This document shows positions 10,692 to 22,691 of a DNA stretch of 64,000 nucleotides, in pieces. A model generated the notes under the pieces. That model searched no databases. It saw only the letters and a program-made list of their open reading frames with translations, and had not been told where the DNA came from. Source of the stretch: Symsagittifera roscoffensis (taxonomy: Eukaryota; Xenacoelomorpha; Acoela; Convolutidae); the NCBI RefSeq assembly GCF_963678635.1, contig NC_087064.1:38804532-38868531 (forward strand), read 5' to 3'. Position 1 is the first letter of the stretch; each line of letters begins with the position of its first letter. The translations under genes and the position numbers were made by a program.

Positions 10692-10731
<40 letters not shown>
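10593..10731 (+). repeat. (ACT)n microsatellite
   Basis: About 140 bases of ACT trinucleotide repeats with a few interruptions, close to the 3' end of the LINE remnant. It might have grown from the LINE tail. Long Thr, Leu or Val ORFs across it are artefacts of the repeat. Confidence 0.95.
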
Positions 10732-13215
10732 GCAACACCATCACACTGAGCTAAAATTTTATAATCTGTATCTTTGGAAATCATAATTTTCAAAAAAAAA
10801 CCATCACCAATACGTAATTTGTGGCACAAATAATTCACGCGTCACAAAGATCTCTAAGTGCTATCAATGCTGTCGGAAATTTAAACACAGATGCGAAGCA
10901 GAGCATTGGAACGTTAAGATGCAAAAAAAATTGAGCTACAAAATTGTGAATAACAAACAGAAATCAAAGAAAAAATCTGAAAAATGTTGAAAAAAATTAC
11001 TTGAAAAATCACTTGACAAAAGTTTAAGAAAATACGTCTACAAAGAAGTGAAAATTTTTATCGGATGAATTTCCTAAGCAGCCTCTTAGAAAAGAAATCC
11101 TTTAACCAGCGGCAGCAAAAGCGATAAGCTTTGGATCGAAACCTGTTGAGCCGAAAACAAAACGGCTGTTTTCAAAAATTTCATAAAATTTCAAAAGTTT
11201 TCACGGTCCACCCAAACTGAAATTTGTAATCCGAAACGAATATATTACGCAAAATAATTTCAATAATTTGATATAACATAAACTCATAAACTGGAACTGT
11301 TTGAACCTTTGTAAAGAAAATTTCGTGTCTAGAAAACGGAAAATGAATAGACAGAAACTAAGACGAAAACCATGAACCCGAAAATAGTTGAGAAAACTTT
11401 TAGAACTGCTTTTGAGAAAAATATTGATTTAATACACAGAGGTAAAGCGATGCTACGTGTCACTTGTGATACAATGCAAGTGCACCATTGCATTGAAAGC
11501 TAGCGAGAAATGACACGAAAATACAAAAAGTCGAAAAAAATTGAAAAACAATAGAAATATCAGAAAAACTGTAAAAAACACAAAAACAAAATCGAAAAAT
11601 TTGAAATTATTTTGCTGTTTTAAGTTTTTACCTATCGAGCACCAAGCCGAAATAGTTGATAACTCACATTGAGCTGAGAGCAATAACCAAAAGTAGTCAA
11701 CAAAGTGCGCAATAACCAAAAGTAGTCAACAAAATTCTGAGATTTCAAACTTTGAAATAAAACAAAGTACCTGAATTTTTCAATTAGGTCAATCATTTTT
11801 CTGCCATTAATTTTTAACAACCCAAGTTTAAGTAACTATGCCAATAAAACCAACAGACCAAAACCATATAGGCCGAATAAAATTAATAGGCTAAAAAAAG
11901 AAAACCAAGGAAATTGAACGTCAAGGCTTTTAACTTTACAAATTACAGTATATCAAAACAAATTTTTTCATCAAATTACCCGGTGTGACAACTAAGCCAA
12001 CAAAAAGTAAGCAGTCTAACCAAAGTGGACAAATCAGTTTTTTCGGACTTTTTTGTTAATTTTCAAGCTAAAAAAGCTGTCGAAGCCCAGACCTTGGGGT
12101 ACAAAAACAACCACGTTACCTTGAGGCTTAGCTTAAAATTTTCTAAAAGGTTGCTAAATTTTACTATCAATGGGACTTCACAGATCACCATAAAATGACA
12201 TTTGTTCTCGCGACTGTAATTACCAGAAAAGAGTTTTGTTTGAAATTGATAGACTTTTATAATTGAATCGTTCAGGTAATCTAAAGAAAAAATTGTGTCA
12301 AACAAATGAATCAATTTTTGAATAATGCATGAGCAAACAAGTGAAAAGGAAAACAGTGATCAATTGTAATATGGATGGGACACAAACTTCTCACACACAA
12401 ACTCCTGTCAAAATCCTGATTATAATCACTTAGCTTCAATTTCAAAAATTGCAAAAAACAAGAAGGGCAGAATGAAAAAAATTTTGCGGAAAGCTGTATT
12501 ATTTCATTTTCTTGAATCAAAATTTACCTTAGAATTGTTTTAAAGATTTTCTGAACCAAAAAAAAAATGTTTTACGAAAATTCCAGATTTCCATGAAATT
12601 TATCAAATGAACTTGCTGATGTGCTCCTAAGAATTATGAATTAGTAAACAATTTCTATTGTTTTTTTGTTTCAGTATAACTTCAGGGCTAAATACTTGTT
12701 CTGCAAAATTTTAGTCGTTGTTGTTAACAAACGAAATAAAAGAAGAATAGCATAATTAAAAGTATATGCCTCTTTGAACAAGAAATACTTCACCAGAAAA
12801 ATCAGCTTTTGCACTAAAAATCTGAAACCTACAAATTCAATAGTAACAATTTCAAAATTAAGAGTTTACATCTTCAAAGTAGAAAACAAATTCTTTCTGA
12901 CCAATTTTACAAAAACAAAGTTTTCGAACGGAAAAATTGCTTTTTCTAACAAAATAACCAACCATTTAGGATAAAGATAATATTTAAACTTGAAGCCCAA
13001 AACCATTTCATAGAAAACTTTTTCTCTATTGCATTTTGATAGCAAAAAAACTGAATTTTCTGGTTTCAAGTCTTATTTTTCTAATTGTTATTTGCGTTAC
13101 AAAAAGTACACAACTACAAAAGCAACCGTGAGTTTTTAATAGATACATAATTCACATCTTGGACGTCATAGAAGCAATTTTTTTTAGAAGTCTAATGGCG
13201 CTTCTTTTGTTTTTT
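10732..13215. other. AT-rich intergenic or intronic DNA, no gene seen
   Basis: No convincing coding frame on either strand. The only local structure noticed is a 25-base direct repeat (GCAATAACCAAAAGTAGTCA...) at 11680-11704 and 11709-11733. Confidence 0.45.
11680..11733. repeat. Short direct repeat, two 25-base copies
   Basis: Two identical 25-base units separated by GTGC. No function is apparent. Confidence 0.7.
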
Positions 13216-13454
13216 TTAAACAATCAAATACTGTTTTTTTGGTAATAAAGTTTCACTAAGCTTGGTTAGAAGCTGCTCTTTTTGGCCACATATTTTGACA
13301 ACATTACCAACAGGCTCGCCATTTAGGGCAATTTTCCGTTGAAGACAAACCCTTTTGGATTTTTTTTCTGTTCCGACTGAATTGAATCCTTCCTTCGCCT
13401 GAAACCACACCGTTTGAGGGCGGCTCGTATTTGCATATCGAATAGCATAAGCGG
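13216..13454 (-). CDS. Candidate host exon downstream of the BEN-like exon
   Basis: On the minus strand a strong 3' splice site (T-rich tract ending TTTTTTAG at 13455-13456) is followed by an open frame from 13454 to a stop at 13216, about 79 residues. It is Lys/Arg-rich with readable protein-like sequence (e.g. RPQTVWFQAKEGF, then KICGQKEQLLTKL). It lies 3' of the BEN-like exon on the same strand, so it may be the last exon of that gene. No domain is recognised. Confidence 0.42.
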
Positions 13455-13542
13455 CTAAAAAACAAAAAAAAACTTCGACCATCGCCAAAAACCAGACAAC
13501 CTCATGCTCAGAAAAACAACTAACTAATCTACTTTTGAATTT

Positions 13543-13746
13543 ACATTACGAGGCCAAACTGTGCTTTTTGTGCATTGTCAGCGGATTCCGCAACAAGGAC
13601 GCTCCCTTTGTTCTTCTTTTGTTCTTAAATTTCCTTTGATCTTTCCGACAAAGTTTTAACATGTTTAAAGACTTATCTCTGGAATCCAGGAACATACAGA
13701 CACAAAATTGTGCGCCTATCCAGTGCACAGTTTGGCCTCGTAATGT
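13543..13746. repeat. 22-base perfect inverted repeat inside the BEN-like exon
   Basis: ACATTACGAGGCCAAACTGT(GC) at 13543-13564 recurs as its exact reverse complement at 13725-13746, with a 160-base loop. The right arm is coding in the BEN-like exon. The left arm lies at the end of the open frame. Confidence 0.85.
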
Positions 13747-13992
13747 TTTGATTCGAGTCGGTGACGGGAAATCTTTTTGGGTATTTACATCAATTCTGCC
13801 AGGTTCCAAAACAAATTGCTCGAGTTCTTCACTAGTGAACAAAGCAATTGCCACTGCTCGCCCCCATAGTTCCGGAGTATTTGCTTTTAGAGTGACCAAA
13901 TTAACATTATCATGAACGACTGCTTCGAAGTTGTCTAGTAGTTCCCCCGGAGCATGCTGAGTTGCGTATCCCATTCTTTCGCATGACTCGGC
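13546..13992 (-). CDS. Candidate host exon with BEN-domain-like sequence
   Basis: The minus-strand frame starts right after a textbook acceptor (CTTTGTTTTTGTTCAG, AG at 13993-13994) and stays open to 13546. The stretch LVTLKANTPELWGRAVAIAL followed by FTSEELEQFVLEPGR and a basic FPSPTRIKTLRGQ resembles the start of a BEN domain, a chromatin and DNA-binding fold in transcriptional regulators. This is a pattern match by eye, not a search. The end of the exon is uncertain; a donor could lie earlier. A partial, damaged relative of this exon sits at 24679-24830. Confidence 0.42.
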   Translation of the reverse strand, partial: AESCERMGYATQHAPGELLDNFEAVVHDNVNLVTLKANTPELWGRAVAIALFTSEELEQFVLEPGRIDVNTQKDFPSPTRIKTLRGQTVHWIGAQFCVCMFLDSRDKSLNMLKLCRKDQRKFKNKRRTKGASLLRNPLTMHKKHSLAS

Positions 13993-14028
13993 CTGAACAA
14001 AAACAAAGAGCCCTTGTTTACAGAGCAT

Positions 14029-16611
14029 CAGTTTCTAGTGACTCAGTTATAAGGATCCAATTACGCATATGTTTAACTCTAACGCACATGTTATGCACCT
14101 ACAGTTTGATCCATACATATACACTTGAATAAATATGGGCTCATAAAAACAAACAGGTCAGTTAGCGGAAAGTTTTTCCTCTTGAGGCATGAAATGTGTC
14201 AGCCAATTTCAAACGTTCAGAAATTATGTTAACTGGAAGCAAAACAGTTTCGTAAACTACCATTGCTTACTTCACTCTTATGCAAGTAGCAAAGAAAGCT
14301 CACGAGGGTCGTTTCCCGGGAAAACACAATTGAAACAGCCCACTGGCACTTGGAAAAAAGTAATGAACGGAAGAAAGCAGAAGAAACACTGACTTAAATG
14401 TTTTGAAAAAATCACTTTCGAATTTAAAAAATATGCCTTTAAAGCTCTTTGAATCAAAAGAACAGTTTAAGGTTAGTGCTTTTTTTTGGTTAAATTAACT
14501 CAAAACGAAAAAACTGGATCTTTCGAGATGAAATTTATTTCGCTGCGTTATCTATAAACTAAACTTGTTCGAAACTACCTTTTTTCCGCCATTTTCATAT
14601 TCGTATTTAGAGAGTGCGATAAAAAAAACAATGACAAAAACAGAAACAAAAAAATTACCAAGAATAACTATGTAAAAGTCGCTAAGTTGATTACTCTTAA
14701 AAATTCCTGATTACGACTTGATAACGCTTCCTAGTTACAAGCGTAAAAAAAGCAGATTTTGAGAAATTGATAAATTGACGAATAGATTTTAAAAAAAAAC
14801 TAAAATATCAAAAAAGCAGTAATTAAAAGTGCTGATTTGGAGTAAAGTTTTTTAGGTAAGACCATTGATTAAATACAAGTTTTGACCAAACTAGAAACAG
14901 TTATGCTGGTGTCCCCACGATACGAAATTCTATTAGACATCTCCGAAAAGTGAAAGCAATCCAAGTGGATAGTTCGCATAATTAAAGCTGAATAAAAAAT
15001 AAAAATCTACTTGCGGAAACTTAACTTCAGAGACATTTTCTGATGAAGTTAATTCAACATTTGCCAAAATGACCAAAGGCGTTATCAAAAATGACATACA
15101 GTTCATCACACTTGTTAGATTTTTCCGACAGCTAAAATGTGTATTTGAAACGAAAGGATTGCATACCACGAATATTAAACAATAATCAGAATCAGATCAA
15201 TTATGTACGACCAGTTATAAATGATTTGCTGTTAACTCCTAATACAAAATAGAGGAAACAAGCATCTAAAGGTTTCAAGCACTGAATTTTGGTAATGCTG
15301 CCTTGGTAACGTTTAATTTTTCTGATCTTGTTAGGTTCATGAATTCAAAAAACCCTCTTCGATAAAAAATAATAATTGGAGGGATGTGATTTAAAAAATA
15401 ACCGTAACAAATTACAGTCATGCCAATGCATTTACACCTCACATGCCACACATTTACATATCACTTTCGTTCAGTATGTTTAAAAAATTAGTGCAATTTT
15501 TGATCACTAAGGCAATACTTGAAAAATCATGCTTTATTTGGAAAACTAGTGCTTAATTTGAAACGTGTGCGCAAACTTTTTCTTGAAACAACCGACCAAA
15601 ACACTTTAGAAAGAAAAGAATTGTGTAAGCAACAAAACGCAGACATTTAAAATTTTTGAAAAGTCCGTTTTTTCTTCAATTTTTTGGCATGTTTTTTAAG
15701 TACATCTGCAACAGCTCACATTGCATCTCAAAATTTTTTCACATCTCGAGACTGTGTGTCTCAATATTGTCACAAAGTTTCTCGGTGCAATATAACTTTT
15801 TTGCTTATCTACTATACTAACTACTTTTTTTTTATCAATTGAAACAACCAATTGGCTCCAACAACAATTCAGTTCCCTAAATCAAGGGCTAGAAAATCTT
15901 CTAGAAAAATCAATGGCTAGAAAAATCAATGGTCTAGAAGGTAGGGAATGATATTCATGTTTTTAAAATAATGAATGTAGTGAAGACTCCTATACAGGTT
16001 TTGCTGATTTTTTTTTCAGGTAAAGCCTTAAAAGTCTCTAAAAAGTACATATGTACATTCAAACATGTTTATTGCATTTATGAATGGAATTGGGTATTTA
16101 GGCACTTTTTGGCTTCAATTGAAATTCATTTGCTGAAAGTGACGTAAATAGCACTCTCCAAGCACGAACGCGGAAATGGCGCGAAAAAAGGTGAACGATT
16201 TCTAGCTTCGAAAGTGGAATTTAACTTTTATAGAGTTCCAGCGTGATAAAAAGTTTACCTATTGATCCAGTTTTCTCCAGTTGGGGTATCGTTATCAAAA
16301 ATATTCAATCACAAACTGTAGTAAAAATTCAAAGAGCTTAAAGGACAACTATTTTCTCATTGAAAATCGAGCAAAAAATATGGCAGCGTATCTCATTCAT
16401 TGCATTTTAACTTCGGTTGCATCAAATTTGCAATCGTTGTTTTGTGAACTTCTCTGTATGACAAAAGTGTTCTAAACCATAAAGTGTTCGAGGTCGCAGT
16501 GTTTTGAGGTTTGGATTTAGTCTGAAAATATGATTTAGACAATTATGAGAAACAATCCAATAAGAAAAAAAGCATCATGGTCGTTTTCCATGCAATTTTT
16601 TTTCTTTATTC
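14029..16611. other. AT-rich DNA with a dispersed repeat, no clear gene
   Basis: No convincing gene. Around 14380-14610 is one diverged copy of a repeat also seen near 33950-34140, 34960-35100 and 35330-35570. On the minus strand near 15010-15135 there is an acceptor (ACACATTTTAG), an open stretch and a donor-like CCGCAAGTAGAT, which might be a small exon of the minus-strand gene but cannot be supported further. Confidence 0.4.
14380..14610. repeat. Diverged dispersed repeat, copy 1
   Basis: It shares a string of matches with 33950-34140, 34960-35100 and 35330-35570, including ATGCC(C)TTTAAAGCTCTTTGAA, CAGTTTA, GAAACTGGATCT-like and CCATTTTCATATTCGTATTT-like segments. It is an old non-coding repeat family of unknown type. 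Confidence 0.5.
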
Positions 16612-16774
16612 TTATAAAGGCAATAAAAATGAGCGGGCACCTCTGTATTTTACAACCCCAACAGACATATCCTTTGGTTTTGACGTAGACGTGGTATTTG
16701 AGACACTAGCTACGCATTTAATTCCGTCTACTGGTATTGTGTCTTTGAAGTTATCAAAGTACAATTGTCCTTGA
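16612..16774 (-). CDS. Candidate terminal exon on the minus strand
   Basis: An acceptor-like CTGACTTTAG (AG at 16775-16776) precedes an open frame of ~53 residues ending in TAA, and AATAAA follows one base after the stop. The frame can be read further upstream but has no ATG before a stop, so an exon is more likely than a whole gene. The sequence reads as protein (e.g. GQLYFDNFKDTIPVDGIKC) but no family is recognised. Confidence 0.3.
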
Positions 16775-16999
16775 CTAAAGTCAGGCGGAACGAAAATGAG
16801 GAACTGAATGATGATCGTCAGTAGTCTATACCACAATATGCTTGGTCCTTATATTTTCGAATAAGGATCTGCGCTCATGAAAATTTAAGGGAAAAGTCTC
16901 TGGAGGTTAAATGATGGTCATTACGGGATGGGAGGGATGATACCAAGCGCCAATCAATTAGCTTGATCAAAGCTTGATTAATTCACTCTCCATTGCTGG

Positions 17000-17286
17000 T
17001 GTGGTGGTAGTGAGTTGACCACCTAGGATCGAGGACGTAATGAATGAACTATGCACCATATTATCATCATGTTAGAAATCATTTGGATAATACTAATTAA
17101 AGACCTGTCAATCATGTCGATTGTTCTAACAGCTTGGTGGTGCTAAAAACGAAGACTCACTCTTCGTTAGCTATTGCAAGATTATAGTTACCTTCTATTC
17201 GATGATCCATATCTACTTATTTAACTTTACTATTAATTCAATGATACATTATCCTAGTTTTCAGATAAGATTTAGGGATTATCTCA
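17000..17286 (+). repeat. 5' LTR of gypsy-1 (287 bp)
   Basis: It begins TGTGGTGGTAGTGAG and ends TTATCTCA. It pairs with 23942-24219, differing by about nine bases of length and several substitutions. The last A together with the next TG forms the gag start codon. Confidence 0.82.
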
Positions 17287-18424
17287 TGGCGCAGCCAGCA
17301 GTTTCTTCTTCTGAAGATAGGACGGAACTGCTAAGAGTCCCATCATTCTGGGGTAAACCATCAGCCGAACCTCCTTATCCTTGGGAGGTGTGGATAGGTC
17401 AATTCTTTCTCGCCGTATCACTCAAGGAGAATTGTGACCCGAATATCCTACTTTCAGACCCGGCAACGGTACATGACGACCCCCCACCAAAACTTGAACC
17501 AACTCCAAGTTCAGAAACGGCGGAAGAAGCCGATAGCAGAACCGCAAGAAACGAAGCGGCACTCAGGAAAACAAATGAAGCGAACGAAGAACGACTAAAG
17601 AAGGGACCCAAAATAAGTTCAAATGTATTCTATCACGAAGCAGATGCACGGATAAAATCGAGGCTATTCTTCGCCTTGGGAAACGAAGGGAAAAAAAGAT
17701 TCCTACAACAACACGCACATGTCAATCTCAATAGAGTAAAATTCAATTTTTTTCACGACGCTTGTGAATATCTATTCAAATGTGAAACGAATTGTATCAT
17801 CGAAAGGATGCAAATCTACAACGCATCACATGGTCTCGAATCGTTTTACCTTCGCCTAGCAGGACAAACTTCAAAATGTGGATGAACAGAGGACAGAGAA
17901 AAGGAAGTCACCCGCGACATATTCATCGAAAAATTGGATTCTCTGACATACAAAGAGAACTTTGCATCAGACCAGGAGCTACACTAGACGATACCTTTAA
18001 ATCGGCATTGCTACAGGAGAAGGGATACTTAACAGCAAACAATCTCCAAAAGCAGAACCCGTCTACAGCGATCAATTCAGCGAACTTCATAAACTCATCA
18101 TCTAAACAACTTCGGGTTAAACAAGAACCACTGATGTCCATCCAATCAAACAACGATGTCCAAAACAGAATGAACAGAGCGCTAGGGAAAGGAAATTTTA
18201 AACCCAAGAACCAACAAGACCAGTCGAACACTCAATCCAAATCATGTTGTTTCTGTGAAAGAAGATTTACACCTGAACACAAGGCCAAATGCCAAGCAAG
18301 ATGAGCAACATGTAGAAGCTGTGGAAAAAAGGGACCCTTCGCTAAATGCTGCAACAATACTCAAGCTGCTAATGTCGAATAACCAGAACCGGACGAAGAA
18401 GAGAATTGCATCTTCATAGACTGA
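17286..18424 (+). pseudogene. gag of gypsy-1 (broken)
   Basis: Starts MAQPAVSS at the LTR/PBS junction. The capsid-like part is readable to 17885, where one frame ends; the protein then continues in another frame (ORF 17792-18304). Near the end are two nucleic-acid-binding knuckles: CCFCERRFTPEHKAKC and CRSCGKKGPFAKCC. The second has lost its His (Pro instead). Further stops lie at 18302-18304 and after AANVE, and a TGA ends the region at 18422-18424, the same place as the gag stop of gypsy-2. It is a non-functional copy of the RNA-packaging protein. Confidence 0.78.
17287..17298 (+). promoter_or_regulatory. Primer-binding site of gypsy-1
   Basis: TGGCGCAGCCAG directly follows the LTR and begins with TGG, as expected for pairing with a tRNA 3'-CCA end. 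gypsy-2 has TGGCGCAGTCAG at the same place. The tRNA was not identified. Confidence 0.6.
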
Positions 18425-20340
18425 GACAGCGAAGAAAAGTATTCAGTTCTAAAGATCTCGGAAACATCATTACAAACGGAAACGGTCAAGAATTTAGAAG
18501 TAATCAACTCTGCAACCGGGAAAACTAAGTGTCTTAGAAAAACGCTAAAAACAAGAGGCTCATTATTCAACGCCACTTTTGACACTGGATTTCCAGCATC
18601 ATTTGTAAACAAACGCACAGCAGAAACTGTTTTAGCGAAGGATCCCAATGCAAAGATTACATCTCTAGATAAGAATCCGTTAACCACAACGTACTTCGAC
18701 TACAACCACAAACCGATAAAACTCTTCGGAATACTAGAAATCGATATCTAATCAAATGGTTGGAAACTAGACGGCGCAAAATTTTTAACCCGAGAATAGA
18801 ACCAGATGTCTATTAGGTTTAGATATCCAACCAGAACTGGGGATAGTAACAACTCAACTCAAACCTCCCCAAGTTTCAGTAAACACAATCTCAGAAGAGC
18901 AAGAAGATGAATCAGCCGAATCAATTTTCTGGAAGAACAAATTTATTAAGAAATACAACGACGTATTCCAAAAACTGGGGCGCTCAAAGAACCACAAGGT
19001 GTTCACTTTATTCAAATCACCATTAATTCAAATTCAGGAAAAGGGCAGCAGAGTGCCAATTCATATTCAAACCAAAATGGGAGCAGAAATAAAGAAACTC
19101 ATAAGAGAAGGCCACATAGTAAAATTTGATAAACGCACAAGTGACTAATTCGTAGCCCCAGTAGTCATAACAGCAAAAAAAGACGGCACAGTGAAATTGG
19201 CAAGGGATGCAAAACCAATGAACTCACAGCTTTATAAAAACAAGTTTCAGATGCCAAATCTACTAGCTAGAACTCCTTGATTCAGCAGCTCAAATAATCA
19301 CAGCCAAAACAGAGGGCACAGTCTCGTTCACGTCACTAGATCTGAAATACGCCTTTAGCCAACTTCCATTAGATGAATCCGTGAGCAAACACTGTAATTT
19401 CAGCATAGTATGCGGGGAATTCACCGGAATATATAGATTCAAAACCGGAGTTTAAGGACTAACAGACATGCTGAAGGAATTTCAGAAGGCAATGGACAAT
19501 ACAGTCCAAAGGATTCAAGGAGTATTCTGTTTTTTAGATGACATTTTAATAGTATCAAAAGGCTCAGTCACGAAACATAAAGAATTATTTGACAATGTTC
19601 TGTCAAGATTAGAGAAAGAAGGATTTGCATTAAAACTCAGTAAATGCTAATTTTCAAAAACCAAATCAATCTGGCTGGGCTTCGAGATCAATGAGACAGT
19701 AGTGAGGCCGAAACATTCGAAGATAGAAGCAGTAATGGCACTACAATCGCCAAAATCACTGAAACAACTGAGATCATTCATGGGCATATTAAACCACATG
19801 TCCAGATTCATATCCAACCTTCAAAAACACACCGAGCCACTCCTACCTTCACTGAAGGCAGATAACAAAGAAAAATTCATTTGGAGCGAAGAAGCAAACA
19901 AGGCATTCCAAAAGATTCTTGAACTAATCACAAGTATAACAAAAATGCACCACTATGATGCCTCCAAACAATGCAGGATCAAGTGTGACGCAAGTCACAA
20001 AGGATTAGGAGCAGCGTTAGAGCAAGAGTTGGAACCAGACAAATGGGTACCAATTGCCTTTACATCAAGGTTTTTGAATGCAGCTGAACAAAAGTACAGC
20101 ACTAACGAACTCGAATAACTCGCGGTAGTCTGGTCATGCGAATTTTTTAGAAATTACTTACTGGGGAATCAATTTCAAATTTTAACCGATAACAAAGCCA
20201 TAGTTACAGCATTAATAGAAAATTGGGGTAACAAAAGATACCAATCCAGACTGACCAGATGGGCACACAGAATGCTACCATTTGAATATACAATCTCTTA
20301 TATCGCAGAGCTAAAATAGGAATGGTAGATTAATTGTCAA
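18425..20340 (+). pseudogene. pol 5' half of gypsy-1: protease, RT, RNase H (broken)
   Basis: The aspartic protease region shows FDTG near 18575-18590. RT is readable from about 19020 (AKKDGTVKLARDA; MPNLL) to the catalytic FLDDILIV at about 19530, then SFMGILNHMSRFI. RNase H follows with CDASHKGLGAALEQ (about 19985) and SRFLNAAEQKYSTNELE, then a stop, then TDNKAI. At least five stops or frame changes break the frame. The family is Ty3/gypsy, from domain order (RNase H before integrase) and the RT pattern. Confidence 0.8.
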
Positions 20341-20607
20341 GAAGCCCTAAGTTCGAGGCACCACCCACATCAAAATACGATGAGCAATTCGTAGTCAAAA
20401 CCATTGAGAACTTTGATGAGGCATGCAGGGTGATCAACACTCCAGCAACGACCAAAGAAATTGGGAAAGTTCAGCTAGTCAATGCTCACCTAGAGAAAAA
20501 CAGAACAAATACCAAGAAAATCATATTTGATGTGAAGGCGAGCGAAAGAAAATATCTAGCTTCCGGAGCACCGGAAGGGGGCGTCCATAATTTTTACAAA
20601 AATTTTA

Positions 20608-20990
20608 TCCAATCAGAACACCGATGCAGAACCGCCAAATCTGATAAAACATTCGATACAGAAGGATCAAGTTTTATCCAATCAGATTTAGATACGCAAA
20701 TGTACATACATCCGCAAGAGGGCCCATCGTTATGCAAAATTTATACTAACCAATTAGATCTATTTAGGCAAATATACATCCCTCATGTACAGATCGGAAT
20801 TTTACGCGGCAAATAATTTAACCAATCAAATCAAGATATGTAAATTCACAACTCATTACGAGAGGGTGGAAATTCATGCGGTGGAAGTTTTAACCAATCA
20901 AAATTGTCCATTTTTATTTTATTCACAACTTCGCCACATCTAACCAGTTCACCACGAGAGGGTGTCGTAACAGATTCTAACCAATCAGAG
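20608..20990 (+). repeat. Cluster of CCAATCA motifs between RNase H and integrase
   Basis: Within ~380 bases the motif (T)(A/T)(A/T)CCAAT(C/T)A(G/A)A occurs about six times (near 20611, 20677, 20748, 20820, 20893 and 20978). The corresponding part of gypsy-2 does not show this. It could be an insertion, a degenerate tandem repeat or a set of CCAAT boxes. Confidence 0.5.
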
Positions 20991-21333
20991 GCGGCGGAGT
21001 TGTATTCAGTCAAAAATATACAGAAATCATTGTCTCCGACTTTAAACTTAAACCTAATCGGCTTAAATAAAATCAAAAATAAAGCAATTATACCAAAATT
21101 TCAGAGGAAAAACATGAGCAAATTTGATCTCCCATCTAGAAGGCAGATTGTCATCCCAATCAGAGGAAGAAGGACTGAAACAAGACAGAGAGTGGAAACG
21201 ATAACCGCGAGCAGGAAGAGGAAAATGATCACAACCACAAACAGAAACAAGACGAACTACGCTCGAATGCTTGCAAACTTCAGAAGAAACAGACTGAAAA
21301 AGACAGTGAGGTTCAATATGATAGCAAGCAAAA

Positions 21334-22691
21334 GTGAAAAAAAAGAGAACACAAGAAGCCCCAGTAACTTCAGACAGGAAATCTTTCACCACAGGCCTTC
21401 ATAACATACTCGACGCCGACCTACTGGGAGAGCTGACGAAAGAAGACAGCCAGTTAGGACAACTAAGAAAACACATCTTAGCGAAGGACAGAGAAGGGTT
21501 TTTGAGACTGGGCAGCTACATGGCAAACTTTTGGGACGACGCCTCAGTAATCAACGATTGCATCATTATTGACAACAGAGTAGCAATTCCAACATGTCTG
21601 AGGAAAGCGGTAATGGCTCGATTGCACAGGATACACGCAGGACAGGAGGCAATGGTGGATGCGGCACAATATCAATGGTGGCCGAAACTGGACAGGGAGA
21701 TCATAGACTTATGCCAATCCTGCAGATCATGTTCAGCGTATGGTAAGAACCTTCAAACGTCAAAATCATTCAATTCGGCAGAATCATTACCAGAATTATC
21801 AGAAGTGAACGAGGAATTACAATTAGGTCTTGCTGGCCCAATGTTCGATTCTAAAGAAAAAAACTATTTATAATAGTCGCAATTGGCCGGTTTTTGAAAA
21901 ACTCATCTGCCATGATCATTAGGAAGTCAGGGAGTGAGAAAATACTCAAATTTTTAAATCATTACATACACCAACATAGCATATCAAAGAATTTAAGGAC
22001 AGACCAATATTCGGGATTCAAAAATGCTAAACTAGCAGAATTTTTGAAAATCTAAGGGAATAATTCAAATATTCTGTCCGGTAGGAGACCACCGGGGGTG
22101 TGGGCTAGTAGAAAGTTGTATTCAGACCAGAAAAAAAAACTAGACACAATGCAATTGGACCCAAATTTTGAGGACATACAACCACTAGTCAAATCGATAT
22201 TGGAAGATATTCGAATATCACATCACAGCATTCTCGCGAAGTTACCATTCGAACTTCATTTTGGACGGAAACCGAATACAGAATGGTCTAACTTTAGGGA
22301 TAAACTAATCTGTTCTTTAAATCTAGATCAACAGAAACTGGAGAGATTCCTACTGAAGCCGGAGGAAATGCGAGAATCAGCAGACTCAAGAACAAGAATG
22401 AAGGTGGTGAAGAAAGAAATGGTAAGCAGAGACGTATCACCAAAGCTGAAGAAAACAGAGGAAGAGCCAGATAGCATTAGGACATTAGAAAATCTGGCGA
22501 AGGCAGCAGCTGACTGGAAATCATACAAACGACACCTCACACACAAGGTGGGGTCCGAGGCGTTGAGAAAACTGACAGAAAGAATTCCATTACTAGCAGC
22601 AAGCCTCAGAAGCGACTTGAACCAAGGGACGCTCCGATTCAGAGTGGAACAGGAGATGCCAGTGCAAAGAATAAAAACAAGTAACCTATAA
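21334..22691 (+). pseudogene. Integrase of gypsy-1 (broken)
   Basis: The zinc-binding HHCC module is visible (HRIHAG, then CQSCRSC), after a typical lead-in (LRKAVMARLH). The first catalytic Asp is lost: LQLGLAGPM stands where gypsy-2 has LQLDFWGPI. The frame breaks at 21873. It resumes at 22098 with the post-catalytic part (FELHFGRKPNTEW) and a long charged region. The central DDE segment between is badly damaged, so integration activity is not possible. Confidence 0.78.

Noticed and set aside
10558-10838. Poly-Thr, poly-Leu and poly-Val ORFs
   Set aside because: Products of the (ACT)n repeat in three frames.
14933-15169. Possible small minus-strand exon with acceptor and donor
   Set aside because: Two frames are possible after the acceptor and neither matches a family; kept only as a remark under the intergenic entry.
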